The notes below the pieces were generated by a model. It ran no database searches, was not told where the DNA came from, and saw nothing but the letters and a program-made list of their open reading frames with translations. From Streptomyces cinerochromogenes (GTDB lineage Bacteria; Actinomycetota; Actinomycetes; Streptomycetales; Streptomycetaceae): DNA of 64,000 bases. The translations under genes and the position numbers were made by a program. The stretch is from the NCBI RefSeq assembly GCF_014648635.1, contig NZ_BMRM01000019.1:124001-188000 (forward strand), read 5' to 3'. Positions 25,319-34,087 of the stretch are shown here, one piece after another; position 1 is the first letter of the stretch, and each line of letters begins with the position of its first letter.

Positions 25319-26830
25319 TCACTCGGTGGCCTTGAGGGCTCGTCCAGCGGAGCTCGCGCGTCCGGAGACGGTCGCGGCCAGCGTCAGGGCGGTCAGTACG
25401 GCGACGGCGGAGAACCCGGCCAGATAGGCCCAGAGCGGTACGACGCCCACCAGCCGGGAGAGCTGGCCACCCAGCCCGGCGCCCAGCGCCGCCCCGAGGT
25501 AGAACAGGCCCATCATGCGGCTGCCGTGTCCGTCGGGCGTCGACTCGGCGGTGATGCTCAGCCCGACGGGACCGAAGACGAGTTCGGCACAGCTCACGCC
25601 GAGGAAGGCGAGCAGCAGCCAACCGGCCGACACCCGTGTGTCACCGGTCTCGGCCGTGCGGGCCCCCCAGGCCAGGACGGCGAACCCGCCGGCCGCCCAC
25701 AGCAGGCCGGCCGAGAACTGCCGCACGGTGCCCGTCGCGCCGCGCGGCCCCAGCCGCAGCCACAGCCAGGCGGCAAGCGGGGCCAGCAGCAGGACGAACA
25801 GCGGGTGGGCGGCCTGGAACCAGCTGGCCGGCACCTCGAATCCGGCCATGTCCCGGTCCGTGTAGGAGCGGGCGAACAGGCTGAACACGGAGCCCAGTTG
25901 CCCGAACATGGCCCAGAACAGAACGGCCGGCACGAAGACGCGGCGGTAGCCGCGGATGCGGGCCCGCGCCGGTTCGTCCAGGTCGCCGCCGCGCAGCAGC
26001 CGCCGGAAGTACCACACCGGCAGGACCAGTGAGGCCAGCCCGCACAGCGCCAGCACCGGCCGGAGCGGCACACCGCCGGCGGCCGTCACGGCCGCGCCCA
26101 GCAGGACGGCCGCTCCCAGGGCCGCCCAGGCCGCGCGGACCAGCCGGCGCAGCGCGGCGGGCGGCAGCGGACGGGCCGGGCCCGTGCGGCCGCGCAGGGC
26201 GGGCGCTCCGCGCAGGTACTGCGCGACGCCGAGGAGCATGCCGACGGCGGCCGCGCCGAACCCCAGGTGCCAGTCGACCCGTTCGCCGAGCGCGCCGGTG
26301 ACCAGCGGTCCGGCCAGCGCGCTCACCTGGACGCTCATGTAGAAGAGGGAGAACGCGGCCTGCCGCCGGCCGCTGTCGCCGCCCGGGGTCATCTGGTCGA
26401 ACACCACGGGCAGGTTCGGCTTGAACAGGCCGGTGCCGCTCGCCACGAGGAACAGCCCCGGGGAGAAGAAGCCCGGCACGGGTACGGCCATGCAGGCGTG
26501 CCCGGCGGCGATGGTCAGGGCCCCGCAGAGCATCGCGCGGTGCGTGCCGAGGACCCGGTCGCCGAGCCAGCCGCCGGGCATGGCCGCCAGGAACGACAGG
26601 GACACGTACAGTCCGAACAGCGCCCCGGCGGTGCCCGCGGACAGTCCGAGGCCGCCGTCGGCGGCCGGGGCCGTGGCGTAGAGGAAGAGCAGCGCCTGCA
26701 TGCCGTAGTAGCTGAAGCGTTCCCACATGTCCGTCAGGAACAGGGTGCTGAACCAGCGTTGGCGCAGGAGGGTCCACACGGGTGGGTCCGGTGTGGGTTC
26801 CGGGAGCAGGAGCTGTTCGGAGGAGGTCAT
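25319..26830 (-). CDS. POT/PTR-type MFS transporter
   Basis: A 503-residue membrane protein with about 12-14 helices and the POT-family signature near the N-terminus (DMWERFSYYGMQALLFLY). It also has GGWLGDRVLGTHRAM and GTGLFKPNLPVVF. POT members move di/tripeptides by proton symport, but paralogues in antibiotic clusters probably export or import pathway compounds. It is inside the SARP-controlled PKS operon, between the ketoreductase and the TcmI-like cyclase, which suggests a cluster-specific role. Confidence 0.85.
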   Translation of the reverse strand: MTSSEQLLLPEPTPDPPVWTLLRQRWFSTLFLTDMWERFSYYGMQALLFLYATAPAADGGLGLSAGTAGALFGLYVSLSFLAAMPGGWLGDRVLGTHRAMLCGALTIAAGHACMAVPVPGFFSPGLFLVASGTGLFKPNLPVVFDQMTPGGDSGRRQAAFSLFYMSVQVSALAGPLVTGALGERVDWHLGFGAAAVGMLLGVAQYLRGAPALRGRTGPARPLPPAALRRLVRAAWAALGAAVLLGAAVTAAGGVPLRPVLALCGLASLVLPVWYFRRLLRGGDLDEPARARIRGYRRVFVPAVLFWAMFGQLGSVFSLFARSYTDRDMAGFEVPASWFQAAHPLFVLLLAPLAAWLWLRLGPRGATGTVRQFSAGLLWAAGGFAVLAWGARTAETGDTRVSAGWLLLAFLGVSCAELVFGPVGLSITAESTPDGHGSRMMGLFYLGAALGAGLGGQLSRLVGVVPLWAYLAGFSAVAVLTALTLAATVSGRASSAGRALKATE

Positions 26831-26840
26831 GAGCCCGCCC

Positions 26841-27581
26841 TCACAGGGCTATCCCGCCGTCGATCTGGACCACCTGGCCGGTGATGTAGTCGGCGGCGTC
26901 GGAGAGCAGGAAGGCGACCAGTTCCGCCACGGACCCGGCGGTGCCGAACCGGCCCATCGCGATGGTGGCCAGTGCGGCCGTGCGGGCCTTGTCCGCCATC
27001 CCGTCCAGCATGTCGGTGTCGATGAATCCCGGCGCCACCGCGTTGACCCGTACGCCGTAGGGCGCGACCTCCTTGGCGAGCGCCCGGGTCAGGCCGTTCA
27101 TCCCGGCCTTGGCCGCCGCGTAGTTGGTCTGCCCCGCGTGGCCGTAGACGCCGATGACCGAGGAGACGTTCACGATCGCGCCCGAGCGGCGGGTGAGCAT
27201 GCCGCGCAGCACCGCGCGGCACACGTGGTAGGTCCCGTCCAGACTGGTGCCGACGACCTGCCGCCAGTCCTGCGGCCCCATCAGCGCCATCGGGCGGTCC
27301 CGGAGCACGCCGGCGCAGTTCACCACGGCGTCCGGCGGGCCGAGCTTCTCCTCCGACTCGCCGACGAACCGCCGTACCGCCTCCAGGTCGGTCACGTCAC
27401 AGACGACGTGGTGGACCGCCGCGCCGGTCTCCCCGACCAGCCGGACCGTCTCCAGCGCGGCCTCGTCCGCCGACCGCGAGCAGAAGCCGACGGCGTAACC
27501 CGCGCGGGCCAGCCGGACGGCGACCGCCCGGCCGATGCCGCGCGATCCACCGGTCACCAGCGCAGTGCGCCCTGTGTCCAT
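26841..27581 (-). CDS. SDR ketoreductase (FabG-like), second copy
   Basis: A 246-residue FabG-type reductase with ALVTGGSRGIGRA, NCAGVL, SSVIG, YAAAK and YITGQVVQIDGG. Sequence is nearer to fatty-acid FabG than to the usual actinorhodin C-9 reductase. Together with KAS III and the free acyltransferase it could build a reduced short-chain starter, or reduce the polyketide itself. Follows the acyltransferase by 26 nt. Confidence 0.88.
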   Translation of the reverse strand: MDTGRTALVTGGSRGIGRAVAVRLARAGYAVGFCSRSADEAALETVRLVGETGAAVHHVVCDVTDLEAVRRFVGESEEKLGPPDAVVNCAGVLRDRPMALMGPQDWRQVVGTSLDGTYHVCRAVLRGMLTRRSGAIVNVSSVIGVYGHAGQTNYAAAKAGMNGLTRALAKEVAPYGVRVNAVAPGFIDTDMLDGMADKARTAALATIAMGRFGTAGSVAELVAFLLSDAADYITGQVVQIDGGIAL

Positions 27582-27607
27582 CTCGTGCCCCTCACCGTGT
27601 GGGATCG

Positions 27608-28711
27608 TCAGGTGTGTCGAGTGCCTCGGCCGGACCGGCCGGTTCGGGGGAGCCCGCCGTCCTCGCCGTGGCGGGTGCGAGCATCGCCGGGCGGGCTCAA
27701 GGCGGCCTCGAAGGCCCGGCGCGCCGTCAGGTGCCCGCCGTCGGCCAGAGCCGCCCGCGCCGCCTCGACGCAGCGCCGGTCCGCGTCGGGCCCGGCCGCC
27801 CGGGGCGGCAGCGTCGGCACCACGGCGCTGCGGCCCGCGCGCACCGCCGGATGCGCCCGGGCGAGCACGGTCAGGGTCTGTGCCGGGCCCGTCTCCACCA
27901 GGAGGCGGTCGCCGTCCCTCAGCACCCGGTCGAGCGTGCGCCAGAACATCACGGGCCGGGTCGGCTGCACGGCCCAGAAGTGCGGGTCGACGGCCTCGTG
28001 CGCGCGGAGGGGGCCCGCGGTGTAGGCGGAGTACAGCGGGGCGCGGGGGACGGCCGGGCGCAGCCGGGCCACGAGGTCCACGGTGTCGGCCACCAGCGGG
28101 GCGAGGGCGGGGCTGTGGTACGGCGTGTGCGTGCCCAGCCTCCGGAAGGTCCTGCCGTCCGCCCGCAGGGCGTGCTCGGCCGCGCGCAGCAGGTGCTCCG
28201 GGCCGGACAGCACGGTGTGGCGCGGCCCGTTCACCGCGCCCACCACCAGGTCGCCGCCCAGGTAGCCGGACAGTTCCCGCGGCCCGGCCGCCACCGCCAG
28301 CATCCCGCCGGCCGGTGTGGAGCGCTGCATCCGGACCCGCTCCCACAGCAGCCGTACCGCGGCGTCCAGGCCGAAGACGCCGGTGAGCACCGCGGCGGCG
28401 AGCTCCCCCATGCTGTGTCCCAGATACGCCGCCGGACGCACGCCCCAGCTCTGCACCAGCCGCCCCATGGCGTAGTCCACGGCGAACAGCAGCGGCGCGG
28501 CGCGGCTGTCGGCGTCCAGGGGGACCCGGGGTTCGTCGGCGAGCCAGTCCGCGCGGATCGCCTCGCCCTCGGGGCCGAGCCGGTCCAGCACCGCTTCGAC
28601 GGCTTCGGTGAAGACCGGCTGGCGGCGCCAGAGGCCGAGGGCCATGCGGGGGTGCTGCGCTCCGGTCCCCGGCAGCATCAGGACCACGGAGCGGCACTGC
28701 GACGGTGTCAT
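27608..28711 (-). CDS. Free-standing acyltransferase (malonyl-CoA:ACP transacylase-like)
   Basis: A 367-residue discrete AT. Catalytic Ser lies in AYLGHSMGELAAA, Arg in ERVRMQRSTPAGGM and His in THTPYHSPAL. About 300 residues match MCAT/AT domains; the extra C-terminus is Arg/Gly-rich and looks disordered. The GHSMGE and HTPYHS motifs differ from the malonyl-type GHSxG/HAFH pattern, so the substrate may not be malonyl-CoA. First gene of the long minus-strand PKS operon. Discrete ATs accompany KAS III in type II systems that use alternative starters. Confidence 0.88.
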   Translation of the reverse strand: MTPSQCRSVVLMLPGTGAQHPRMALGLWRRQPVFTEAVEAVLDRLGPEGEAIRADWLADEPRVPLDADSRAAPLLFAVDYAMGRLVQSWGVRPAAYLGHSMGELAAAVLTGVFGLDAAVRLLWERVRMQRSTPAGGMLAVAAGPRELSGYLGGDLVVGAVNGPRHTVLSGPEHLLRAAEHALRADGRTFRRLGTHTPYHSPALAPLVADTVDLVARLRPAVPRAPLYSAYTAGPLRAHEAVDPHFWAVQPTRPVMFWRTLDRVLRDGDRLLVETGPAQTLTVLARAHPAVRAGRSAVVPTLPPRAAGPDADRRCVEAARAALADGGHLTARRAFEAALSPPGDARTRHGEDGGLPRTGRSGRGTRHT

Positions 28712-28756
28712 GGCGGAAGGCTGGACCGGCCCGTTCGGGGCGGACTCGATCCGTAC

Positions 28757-28785
28757 GTCAACGCCCGGTCGAGCCCGGCTTGAGC
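28757..28785 (+). promoter_or_regulatory. Triple SARP-type repeat between AT operon and carboxylase operon
   Basis: GTCAACG, GTCGAGC and CTTGAGC occur with an exact 11-bp period on the + strand, 23-51 bp before the carboxylase start. The site lies in the 96-bp divergent region and could serve both the + unit and the long minus-strand PKS operon. Confidence 0.62.
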
Positions 28786-28807
28786 GGTTCTGCCGACCCT
28801 GTGCGGC

Positions 28808-30409
28808 ATGACCCACGTCGGAGATTCCCTGGATTCCCTGCCGGCGGCGCCCATGGACGGCCATCTGCGCGACCGCGTCGCCGAACTCACCGAGCTGCTC
28901 GGGAGCGTGCGCAACGGACCGAGTGAACGGGCGACACAGGCCCAGCACGCGAAGGGCAAACTGACCGTGCGGGAGCGGATCGACCTCCTGCTCGACCCGG
29001 GCAGCTTCACCGAGATCGAGGAGCTGCGGCGGCACCGTGCCACCGGCTTCGGGCTGGAGGAGCGGCGTCCGCACACCGACGGTGTCGTCACCGGCTGGGG
29101 CCGGGTGCACGGGCGGACCGTCTTCGTGTACGCGCACGACTTCCGGATCTTCGGCGGGGCACTCGGCGAGGCCCACGCCACGAAGATCCACAAGCTGATC
29201 GACCTGGCGGAGGGGGCCGGCGCGCCGGTCGTCGGCCTCTGCGACGGGGCGGGCGCGCGCATCCAGGAGGGTGTCACGGCGCTCGCCGGCTACGGCGGCA
29301 TCTTCACCCGGATCGTCCGCAACTCGGGGGTGATCCCGCAGATCAGCGTGATCCTCGGTCCGTGCGCCGGTGGCGCCGCCTACGCCCCGGCGCTGACCGA
29401 CTTCGTCTTCATGGTGCGCGGCACCGGGCAGATGTTCCTGACCGGCCCGGACGTGGTGCAGGCGGTCACGGGCGAGGTGGTCACGCACGAGGCCCTCGGC
29501 GGCGCGGACGCCCACGCGTCGCTCTCCGGGGTGGCGCACGGGGTGTACGACGACGAGGAGACGTGCCTGGAGGACGTACGGCACCTGCTGTCCCTGCTGC
29601 CCTCCAACAACCGTGAGCTGCCACCCGCCGAGCCGTGCGACGACCCCGCCGACCGCGGGACGGAGGCGCTGCTCGACCTCGTCCCGGTCGACCCCGGCCG
29701 CTCGTACGACATGCGCGCGGTCATCACCGAGCTCGTGGACGACGGGGACTTCTTCGAGATCCAGGAGACCTGGGCGGCGAACATCGTGTGCGCGCTGGCC
29801 CGGCTGGACGGACGCACCGTGGGGATCGTGGCCAACCAGCCCGCGTCGTTCGCGGGGGTGCTGGACATCCGGGCCTCCGAGAAGGCGTCGCGCTTCGTGC
29901 AGACCTGCGACGCGTTCAACATCCCGCTGGTCACCCTGGTCGACGTGCCCGGTTTCCTGCCCGGCGTGGACCAGGAGCACGGCGGTGTCATCCGGCACGG
30001 CGCCAAGCTGCTGTACGCCTACTGCAACGCCACGGTGCCCCGGGTGCAGGTGATCCTGCGGAAGGCGTACGGGGGCGCGTACATCGTGATGGACTCGCGC
30101 TCCATCGGCACGGACGTCTCCCTGGCCTGGCCCGGGAACGAGATCGCGGTCATGGGTGCCGAGGGCGCGGCCAACGTGGTGTTCCGCCGCGAGATCGCGG
30201 CCGCGGAGGATCCCGACGCCGCCCGCGCCCGGCTCGTCAAGGAGTACCGGGCCGAGCTGATGCACCCGTACTACGCGGCGGAGCGCGGCCTGGTGGACAG
30301 TGTGATCGATCCGGCCGAGACCCGCGCCCGGGTCATCGCCGCCCTGGCGATGCTCCGGGCCAAGCACGCCGCGCTGCCCAGCCGCAAGCACGGCAACCCG
30401 CCGCAGTGA
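28808..30409 (+). CDS. Acyl-CoA carboxylase carboxyltransferase (beta) subunit
   Basis: A 533-residue biotin-dependent carboxyltransferase subunit of the PccB/AccB type (GKLTVRERIDLLLDPGSFTE, CDGAGARIQEGV, GPCAGGAAYAPAL, KAYGGAYIVMDSR). It makes malonyl- or methylmalonyl-CoA with a separate biotinylated alpha subunit not encoded here. Inside a type II PKS cluster it most likely raises the malonyl-CoA supply. GTGA overlap with the epsilon subunit gene. Confidence 0.93.
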   Translation: MTHVGDSLDSLPAAPMDGHLRDRVAELTELLGSVRNGPSERATQAQHAKGKLTVRERIDLLLDPGSFTEIEELRRHRATGFGLEERRPHTDGVVTGWGRVHGRTVFVYAHDFRIFGGALGEAHATKIHKLIDLAEGAGAPVVGLCDGAGARIQEGVTALAGYGGIFTRIVRNSGVIPQISVILGPCAGGAAYAPALTDFVFMVRGTGQMFLTGPDVVQAVTGEVVTHEALGGADAHASLSGVAHGVYDDEETCLEDVRHLLSLLPSNNRELPPAEPCDDPADRGTEALLDLVPVDPGRSYDMRAVITELVDDGDFFEIQETWAANIVCALARLDGRTVGIVANQPASFAGVLDIRASEKASRFVQTCDAFNIPLVTLVDVPGFLPGVDQEHGGVIRHGAKLLYAYCNATVPRVQVILRKAYGGAYIVMDSRSIGTDVSLAWPGNEIAVMGAEGAANVVFRREIAAAEDPDAARARLVKEYRAELMHPYYAAERGLVDSVIDPAETRARVIAALAMLRAKHAALPSRKHGNPPQ

Positions 30410-30618
30410 GCGGCACAGCGCCGGGCGCCGGTGCGGTACGCGTCCTGCGCGGCCGTCCGGCCCCCGAGGAACTCGCCGCCGTACTGACGGCCCTCGTCGC
30501 CGCGCTGGCCGGTTCGGGGGCCCCGCCCGGCGCACCGGCCGACACCCCCGAACCGGCCCCCTGGGCCCACTCGTCCTTCCCCTCCCCCACGGGCAGAACG
30601 ACCTGGCGCACCCCCTGA
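30406..30618 (+). CDS. Acyl-CoA carboxylase epsilon subunit
   Basis: A 70-residue protein with the actinobacterial epsilon-subunit core VRVLRGRPAPEELAAVLTALVAAL. Epsilon subunits stabilise the alpha-beta carboxylase complex. The C-terminal half is Pro/Ser/Thr-rich and unstructured in appearance, ending in a typical W-containing tail. GTG start overlaps the beta-subunit stop. Confidence 0.85.
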   Translation: MSGTAPGAGAVRVLRGRPAPEELAAVLTALVAALAGSGAPPGAPADTPEPAPWAHSSFPSPTGRTTWRTP

Positions 30619-30696
30619 CGCACGACGGGTCCTGCCCGGCACCGGCCGCCGGGCAGCGCCCGCGCACGGTGCTCCGCGCGGGCCGGGGCACGACGT

Positions 30697-30729
30697 CGTC
30701 CCGCCCGCCGGAGGGTGGCGGGCGGGACG
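30697..30729. terminator. Bidirectional terminator hairpin
   Basis: A 13-bp inverted repeat (30697-30709 with 30717-30729) and 7-base loop lie between the convergent carboxylase and LLM oxidoreductase genes. Confidence 0.8.
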
Positions 30730-30763
30730 GCGAAGGCAGGGCGGAGCGGGCTGTGCGGGAGGG

Positions 30764-31723
30764 TCAGCGCACCTGGGCGACGACCTCCCCCCACAGTTCC
30801 AGCGCGCCGGGCCGGTGCAGGTCGGACGGTTCGACCACCGCGTGGTCGATGCCGAGTCCGGCGAGGGCGCCGTAGCGGTCCACGGCCTGCGCGGGCGTCA
30901 TGGTGCCGCTGCCGCCGGTGCGCGAGAGGGTGACGCCGCCCAGGGTGGTCTTCTCCAGCTCCGTCCAGGGGCGCCCGTACTCCTCGCAGCGTTCGCGCAG
31001 CACGGCGAGCTTGCGGCGGAGCATGCCGAAGGGGTCCCGGCCGCCGCCCCGGCGCATCGGGTGGTCGGGCGGCAGGGTCCTCATCTTCTCGGCGAGCATC
31101 TCCGGGGTGGGCGGCTCGTAGAAGTTGCAGGCGTCCGCGTACTGCGCGATCAGCCGGAACGTCCGCTTCTCCCCCTGTCCGCCGACCAGGATCGGCGGAT
31201 GCGGCCTGCTGAGGGGGGCCGGCGCGTTCAGGGGCCGCTCCAGCTGGTAGTGCTCGCCCTTGAACGGGCTCTCGTCCCCGGCCCACATCCGGTGGGCGAT
31301 CCGCAGCGCCTCCTCCAGCCGTTCGAAGCGTTCGCGCAGCGGGCGGACCGGGATGCCGTACGCCCGTTGCTCCTCCTCGTACCAGGAGGCCCCGATCCCG
31401 AGCGCGGCCCGCCCGCCCGACAGGACGTCCAGCGTCGTGACCGTCTTGACGAGCACCGCCGGGTGACGGTGGGTCACCCCCGAGACCATGGTGCCCAGGC
31501 GCAGCGTCGTGGTCTGCCCGGCGATGTACGCCAGCGTCGTGTACGCCTCCAGGCAGTCCCCCTCGGGCGGCCCGTTCAGCGGTGTCTGGAAGAAGTGGTC
31601 CATCACCCAGAGGCTGCTGAAGCCCGCCTGTTCGGCGTCCCGGCCGATCCGGCCCAGCGTGCGGCCGTACTCCCGGCTTCCGCCCGGCCAGTCGAACGCG
31701 CTGACCATCAGGCCCAGTTTCAT
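30764..31723 (-). CDS. LLM-class F420-dependent oxidoreductase
   Basis: A 319-residue luciferase-like (beta/alpha)8 protein of the F420-dependent subgroup (MKLGLMVSAFDWPGG, LWVMDHFFQ, LDVLSGGRAALGIGASWYEEE, PPILVGGQGEKRTFRLIAQYADACNF). Such enzymes carry out hydride transfers, for example ene or carbonyl reductions of tetracyclines and angucyclines. It is the last gene of the minus-strand unit FAD hydroxylase-SCP2-LLM, so it probably works on a late polyketide intermediate after hydroxylation. Confidence 0.88.
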   Translation of the reverse strand: MKLGLMVSAFDWPGGSREYGRTLGRIGRDAEQAGFSSLWVMDHFFQTPLNGPPEGDCLEAYTTLAYIAGQTTTLRLGTMVSGVTHRHPAVLVKTVTTLDVLSGGRAALGIGASWYEEEQRAYGIPVRPLRERFERLEEALRIAHRMWAGDESPFKGEHYQLERPLNAPAPLSRPHPPILVGGQGEKRTFRLIAQYADACNFYEPPTPEMLAEKMRTLPPDHPMRRGGGRDPFGMLRRKLAVLRERCEEYGRPWTELEKTTLGGVTLSRTGGSGTMTPAQAVDRYGALAGLGIDHAVVEPSDLHRPGALELWGEVVAQVR

Positions 31724-31738
31724 CGGCTGCTCCTCCCC

Positions 31739-32167
31739 TCAGTCCCGGCGGAACCACTGGCCGAGCTTCAGCCCGAACATGGCGTTGCCCTTGAGCTTCA
31801 TCCTCCCGGTGACGAACGCGCGCTGGCCGCTGAGCTGACCGGTGGCGAGCCGGGCCAGGTCGGCGAGGCGGATGCCGATGGTGATGTCGGCGCCGTCGTC
31901 GGTGCCGCGGCCCGCCACACAGGTGTCGTTCTCGACGCGGAGCCATCGCGACTTGACGCCCTCGTCGGTGGTGATCTCGTACTGGAAGACGCCCTTCTCG
32001 CCCTTCACCCGGTCCGGGTCGACCAGCGAGGCCATGTGGGCGAAGACGGTGTCGAGCGCCGTGTCGAGGCCACCGGGCCCGGCGGCGAGCGCGGCGTTCA
32101 GGCCCGAGTCGGGGGTGGCTCTGATCAGGGTGGCCAGCCGGGCGTATCCGGTGTCCACATCGGTCAT
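31739..32167 (-). CDS. SCP2 sterol-carrier-domain protein, second copy
   Basis: A 142-residue SCP2-domain protein, paralogous to the one at 20410. Shared blocks are GEKGVFQYEIT, DITIGIRLADLARLATGQL and AFVTGRMKLKGNAMFGLKLGQWF, the last ending nearly as in the first copy (KLGEWF). It is placed between a hydroxylase and an F420 reductase, suggesting it holds a hydrophobic intermediate for these enzymes. ATG at 32167. Confidence 0.85.
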   Translation of the reverse strand: MTDVDTGYARLATLIRATPDSGLNAALAAGPGGLDTALDTVFAHMASLVDPDRVKGEKGVFQYEITTDEGVKSRWLRVENDTCVAGRGTDDGADITIGIRLADLARLATGQLSGQRAFVTGRMKLKGNAMFGLKLGQWFRRD

Positions 32168-32244
32168 CGCGATCTCCTTGGTTCGGCGTGTTCGGGTGTT
32201 GTGGGCGGGTCCCGGCGGTGTGCCGGCCCGCGGTGGCCGCGGGC

Positions 32245-33894
32245 TCAGCCGAGCTGGAGCAGGGAGTCCAGCGCACGCTCCAGTGCGGCCCGAGGGGCGG
32301 GCGGGAGGCCGGCCGAGCGCCAGGCCACGAACCCGTCGGGCCGGACCAGCACGGCTCCGGTGTCCTCCACTCCGTAGCGGGCCGGCCAACCACCCGACGG
32401 GTCCTGGACGTCGCCGCCGACACGGTGTGCGGTCAGCCGCAGCCCGCGCCGTGCGGCGGCGTCCTCGGCGGCCGTGACCCAGGCGGCCCCCTCCTCGCCG
32501 GCGAGCAGGACCCAGCCCTCGCCGAACAGGTCCAGGGCCGAGATCTCCCGGCCGTCCCGGACCAGCGGCAGGTGCGGGGCCCGGCTGCCGGGCTGGGCGC
32601 GCAGTTCGCGCGGGGCGTGGACGGGTTCCTGGTCGTGCGGGTCGGTGCCGAGCACGGCGGCGGAGCGGTAGCGGTAGCCGAAGACCACGCTCCAGTACGG
32701 GTGGACGACCGTGCCGTCGACCTCCACCGCGGTCTCCGACTCGCCGGGGTGCTCGCCGTCGCCGCGGCCGACCATCCGCGCCATGGCCTGTTCCAGCGTG
32801 AACAGCGACACCGGCCGGCGTTCCTCCTCGTAGGTGTCGAGCAGCCCCTCGCCCGCCTCGCCGCGGAGCACCGAGGCGAGTTTCCAGGCCAGGTTGTGGG
32901 CGTCGGCGATCCCGCTGCTGCCGCCGAAGGCCCCGCTCGGCGGCACCATCCGGGCGGCGTCCCCGGCCAGGAAGACCCGGCCGCTGCGGAAGCGTTCCGC
33001 GGTGTAGCCGCCGATCGGGAAGGACAGGATCTTGGCGCCGGTCTGCGGGATCTGCACCTTGAGCGTGACGTCGAGGCCGGGTACGCCGACGGCCTCACGG
33101 ACCCAGCGCAGCACCTGTTCCTCGGTCACGTCACCGACGGGGGTGCCGTCGGCCGCGTAGTACGGCATGCCGAACACCCAGGCGCGGTCGCCGTCGTGCG
33201 GGAAGACGATCGTCTTGTCGACGGGGCGGCTGACGAAGGCCAGTCCCGGGCGACGGCCGCGCAGCACGGGTTCGAGGTCGGCCTCGAAGACCACGCTGAG
33301 GGTCTCCATGAGTACGCCGGGCCCGGTGAACCGCACGCCGAGCCGTGTCCGCACGCCGCTGCGCCAGCCGTCCGCGGCGATCAGGTAGGCCCCGGTGACG
33401 GCGGTCTCGTTGCCGCTCGACAGATCGCGCAGGACGGCGGTGACCCCGTCCGGGCCCTGTTCGAAGCCGGCGAGTTCGGTGCCGAAGCGGATGTCCGCGC
33501 CGAGTTCGGTGGCGCGCTTGCGCAGGAGGACCTCGAGCCGGTCCTGGTCGATGGCGCACCAGGAGCAGGGGCTGACCCCGCCGACGTCCCCCGGGGCGAG
33601 GCTGTCCAGTACGTACTCCTCGGCGGCCAGGGTCTCGGCCCGCACCAACTGGTCGGCGGACTCGGTGGCCACCACGCCCATCGAGAGGTTGGCGTGCAGG
33701 TCCTCTTCCAGGCCCACCTGACGCAGGAGTTCCACGGAGCGCGGGTTGATGCCGCGCGCCCGCGGGTGCAGCAGGGTGTCGGTGTGCCGCTCGACGACGA
33801 GCGTCGACACCCCGTGCCAGGCGAGGAACACGGCGGCCGTCAGCCCGGTCAGCCCGCCTCCGACCACCAGTACCCGTTTCTGCTCGTCACTCAT
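32245..33894 (-). CDS. FAD-dependent polyketide hydroxylase (class A)
   Basis: A 549-residue flavin monooxygenase of the aromatic polyketide hydroxylase group: VLVVGGGLTGLTAAVFLAWHG, HPRARGINPRSVELLRQVGLE, and VFLAGDAARMVPPSGAFGG with a C-terminal thioredoxin-like domain. Relatives include PgaE, RdmE and OxyS, which hydroxylate or Baeyer-Villiger-oxidise polycyclic substrates. The ATG at 33894 (GAAGGGA upstream) is preferred over an in-frame ATG at 33966. SARP-type repeats are found 84-101 bp upstream. Confidence 0.9.
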   Translation of the reverse strand: MSDEQKRVLVVGGGLTGLTAAVFLAWHGVSTLVVERHTDTLLHPRARGINPRSVELLRQVGLEEDLHANLSMGVVATESADQLVRAETLAAEEYVLDSLAPGDVGGVSPCSWCAIDQDRLEVLLRKRATELGADIRFGTELAGFEQGPDGVTAVLRDLSSGNETAVTGAYLIAADGWRSGVRTRLGVRFTGPGVLMETLSVVFEADLEPVLRGRRPGLAFVSRPVDKTIVFPHDGDRAWVFGMPYYAADGTPVGDVTEEQVLRWVREAVGVPGLDVTLKVQIPQTGAKILSFPIGGYTAERFRSGRVFLAGDAARMVPPSGAFGGSSGIADAHNLAWKLASVLRGEAGEGLLDTYEEERRPVSLFTLEQAMARMVGRGDGEHPGESETAVEVDGTVVHPYWSVVFGYRYRSAAVLGTDPHDQEPVHAPRELRAQPGSRAPHLPLVRDGREISALDLFGEGWVLLAGEEGAAWVTAAEDAAARRGLRLTAHRVGGDVQDPSGGWPARYGVEDTGAVLVRPDGFVAWRSAGLPPAPRAALERALDSLLQLG

Positions 33895-33977
33895 CAGGGC
33901 TGTCCCTTCCGGTGAAGCCGCGGACGTGCGGCGCGGTGCCAGCTCGGACGTCGTCGGCTCAGACACTGGGGGCGCGG

Positions 33978-33995
33978 TCTCGAAACTCGCTCAAG
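33978..33995 (-). promoter_or_regulatory. SARP-type repeat upstream of the FAD hydroxylase unit
   Basis: On the minus strand CTTGAGC and TTCGAGA lie with an 11-bp period, about 84-101 bp before the start at 33894. CTTGAGC is identical to a heptamer in the 28757-28785 array. Confidence 0.6.
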
Positions 33996-34025
33996 CGCGG
34001 CTTTACGACCGTGGCTGGATCTGCC

Positions 34026-34043
34026 CTGGAGCGCCCTTCGAGC
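34026..34043 (+). promoter_or_regulatory. SARP-type repeat upstream of the acyltransferase gene
   Basis: On the + strand CTGGAGC and TTCGAGC lie with an 11-bp period, 45-62 bp before the start at 34088. TTCGAGC is identical to the KAS III operator heptamer. Confidence 0.6.
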
Positions 34044-34087
34044 GGCGGCCCCGACCGTCGGGAACCACACGCCTCGAGGAGCTGCTG

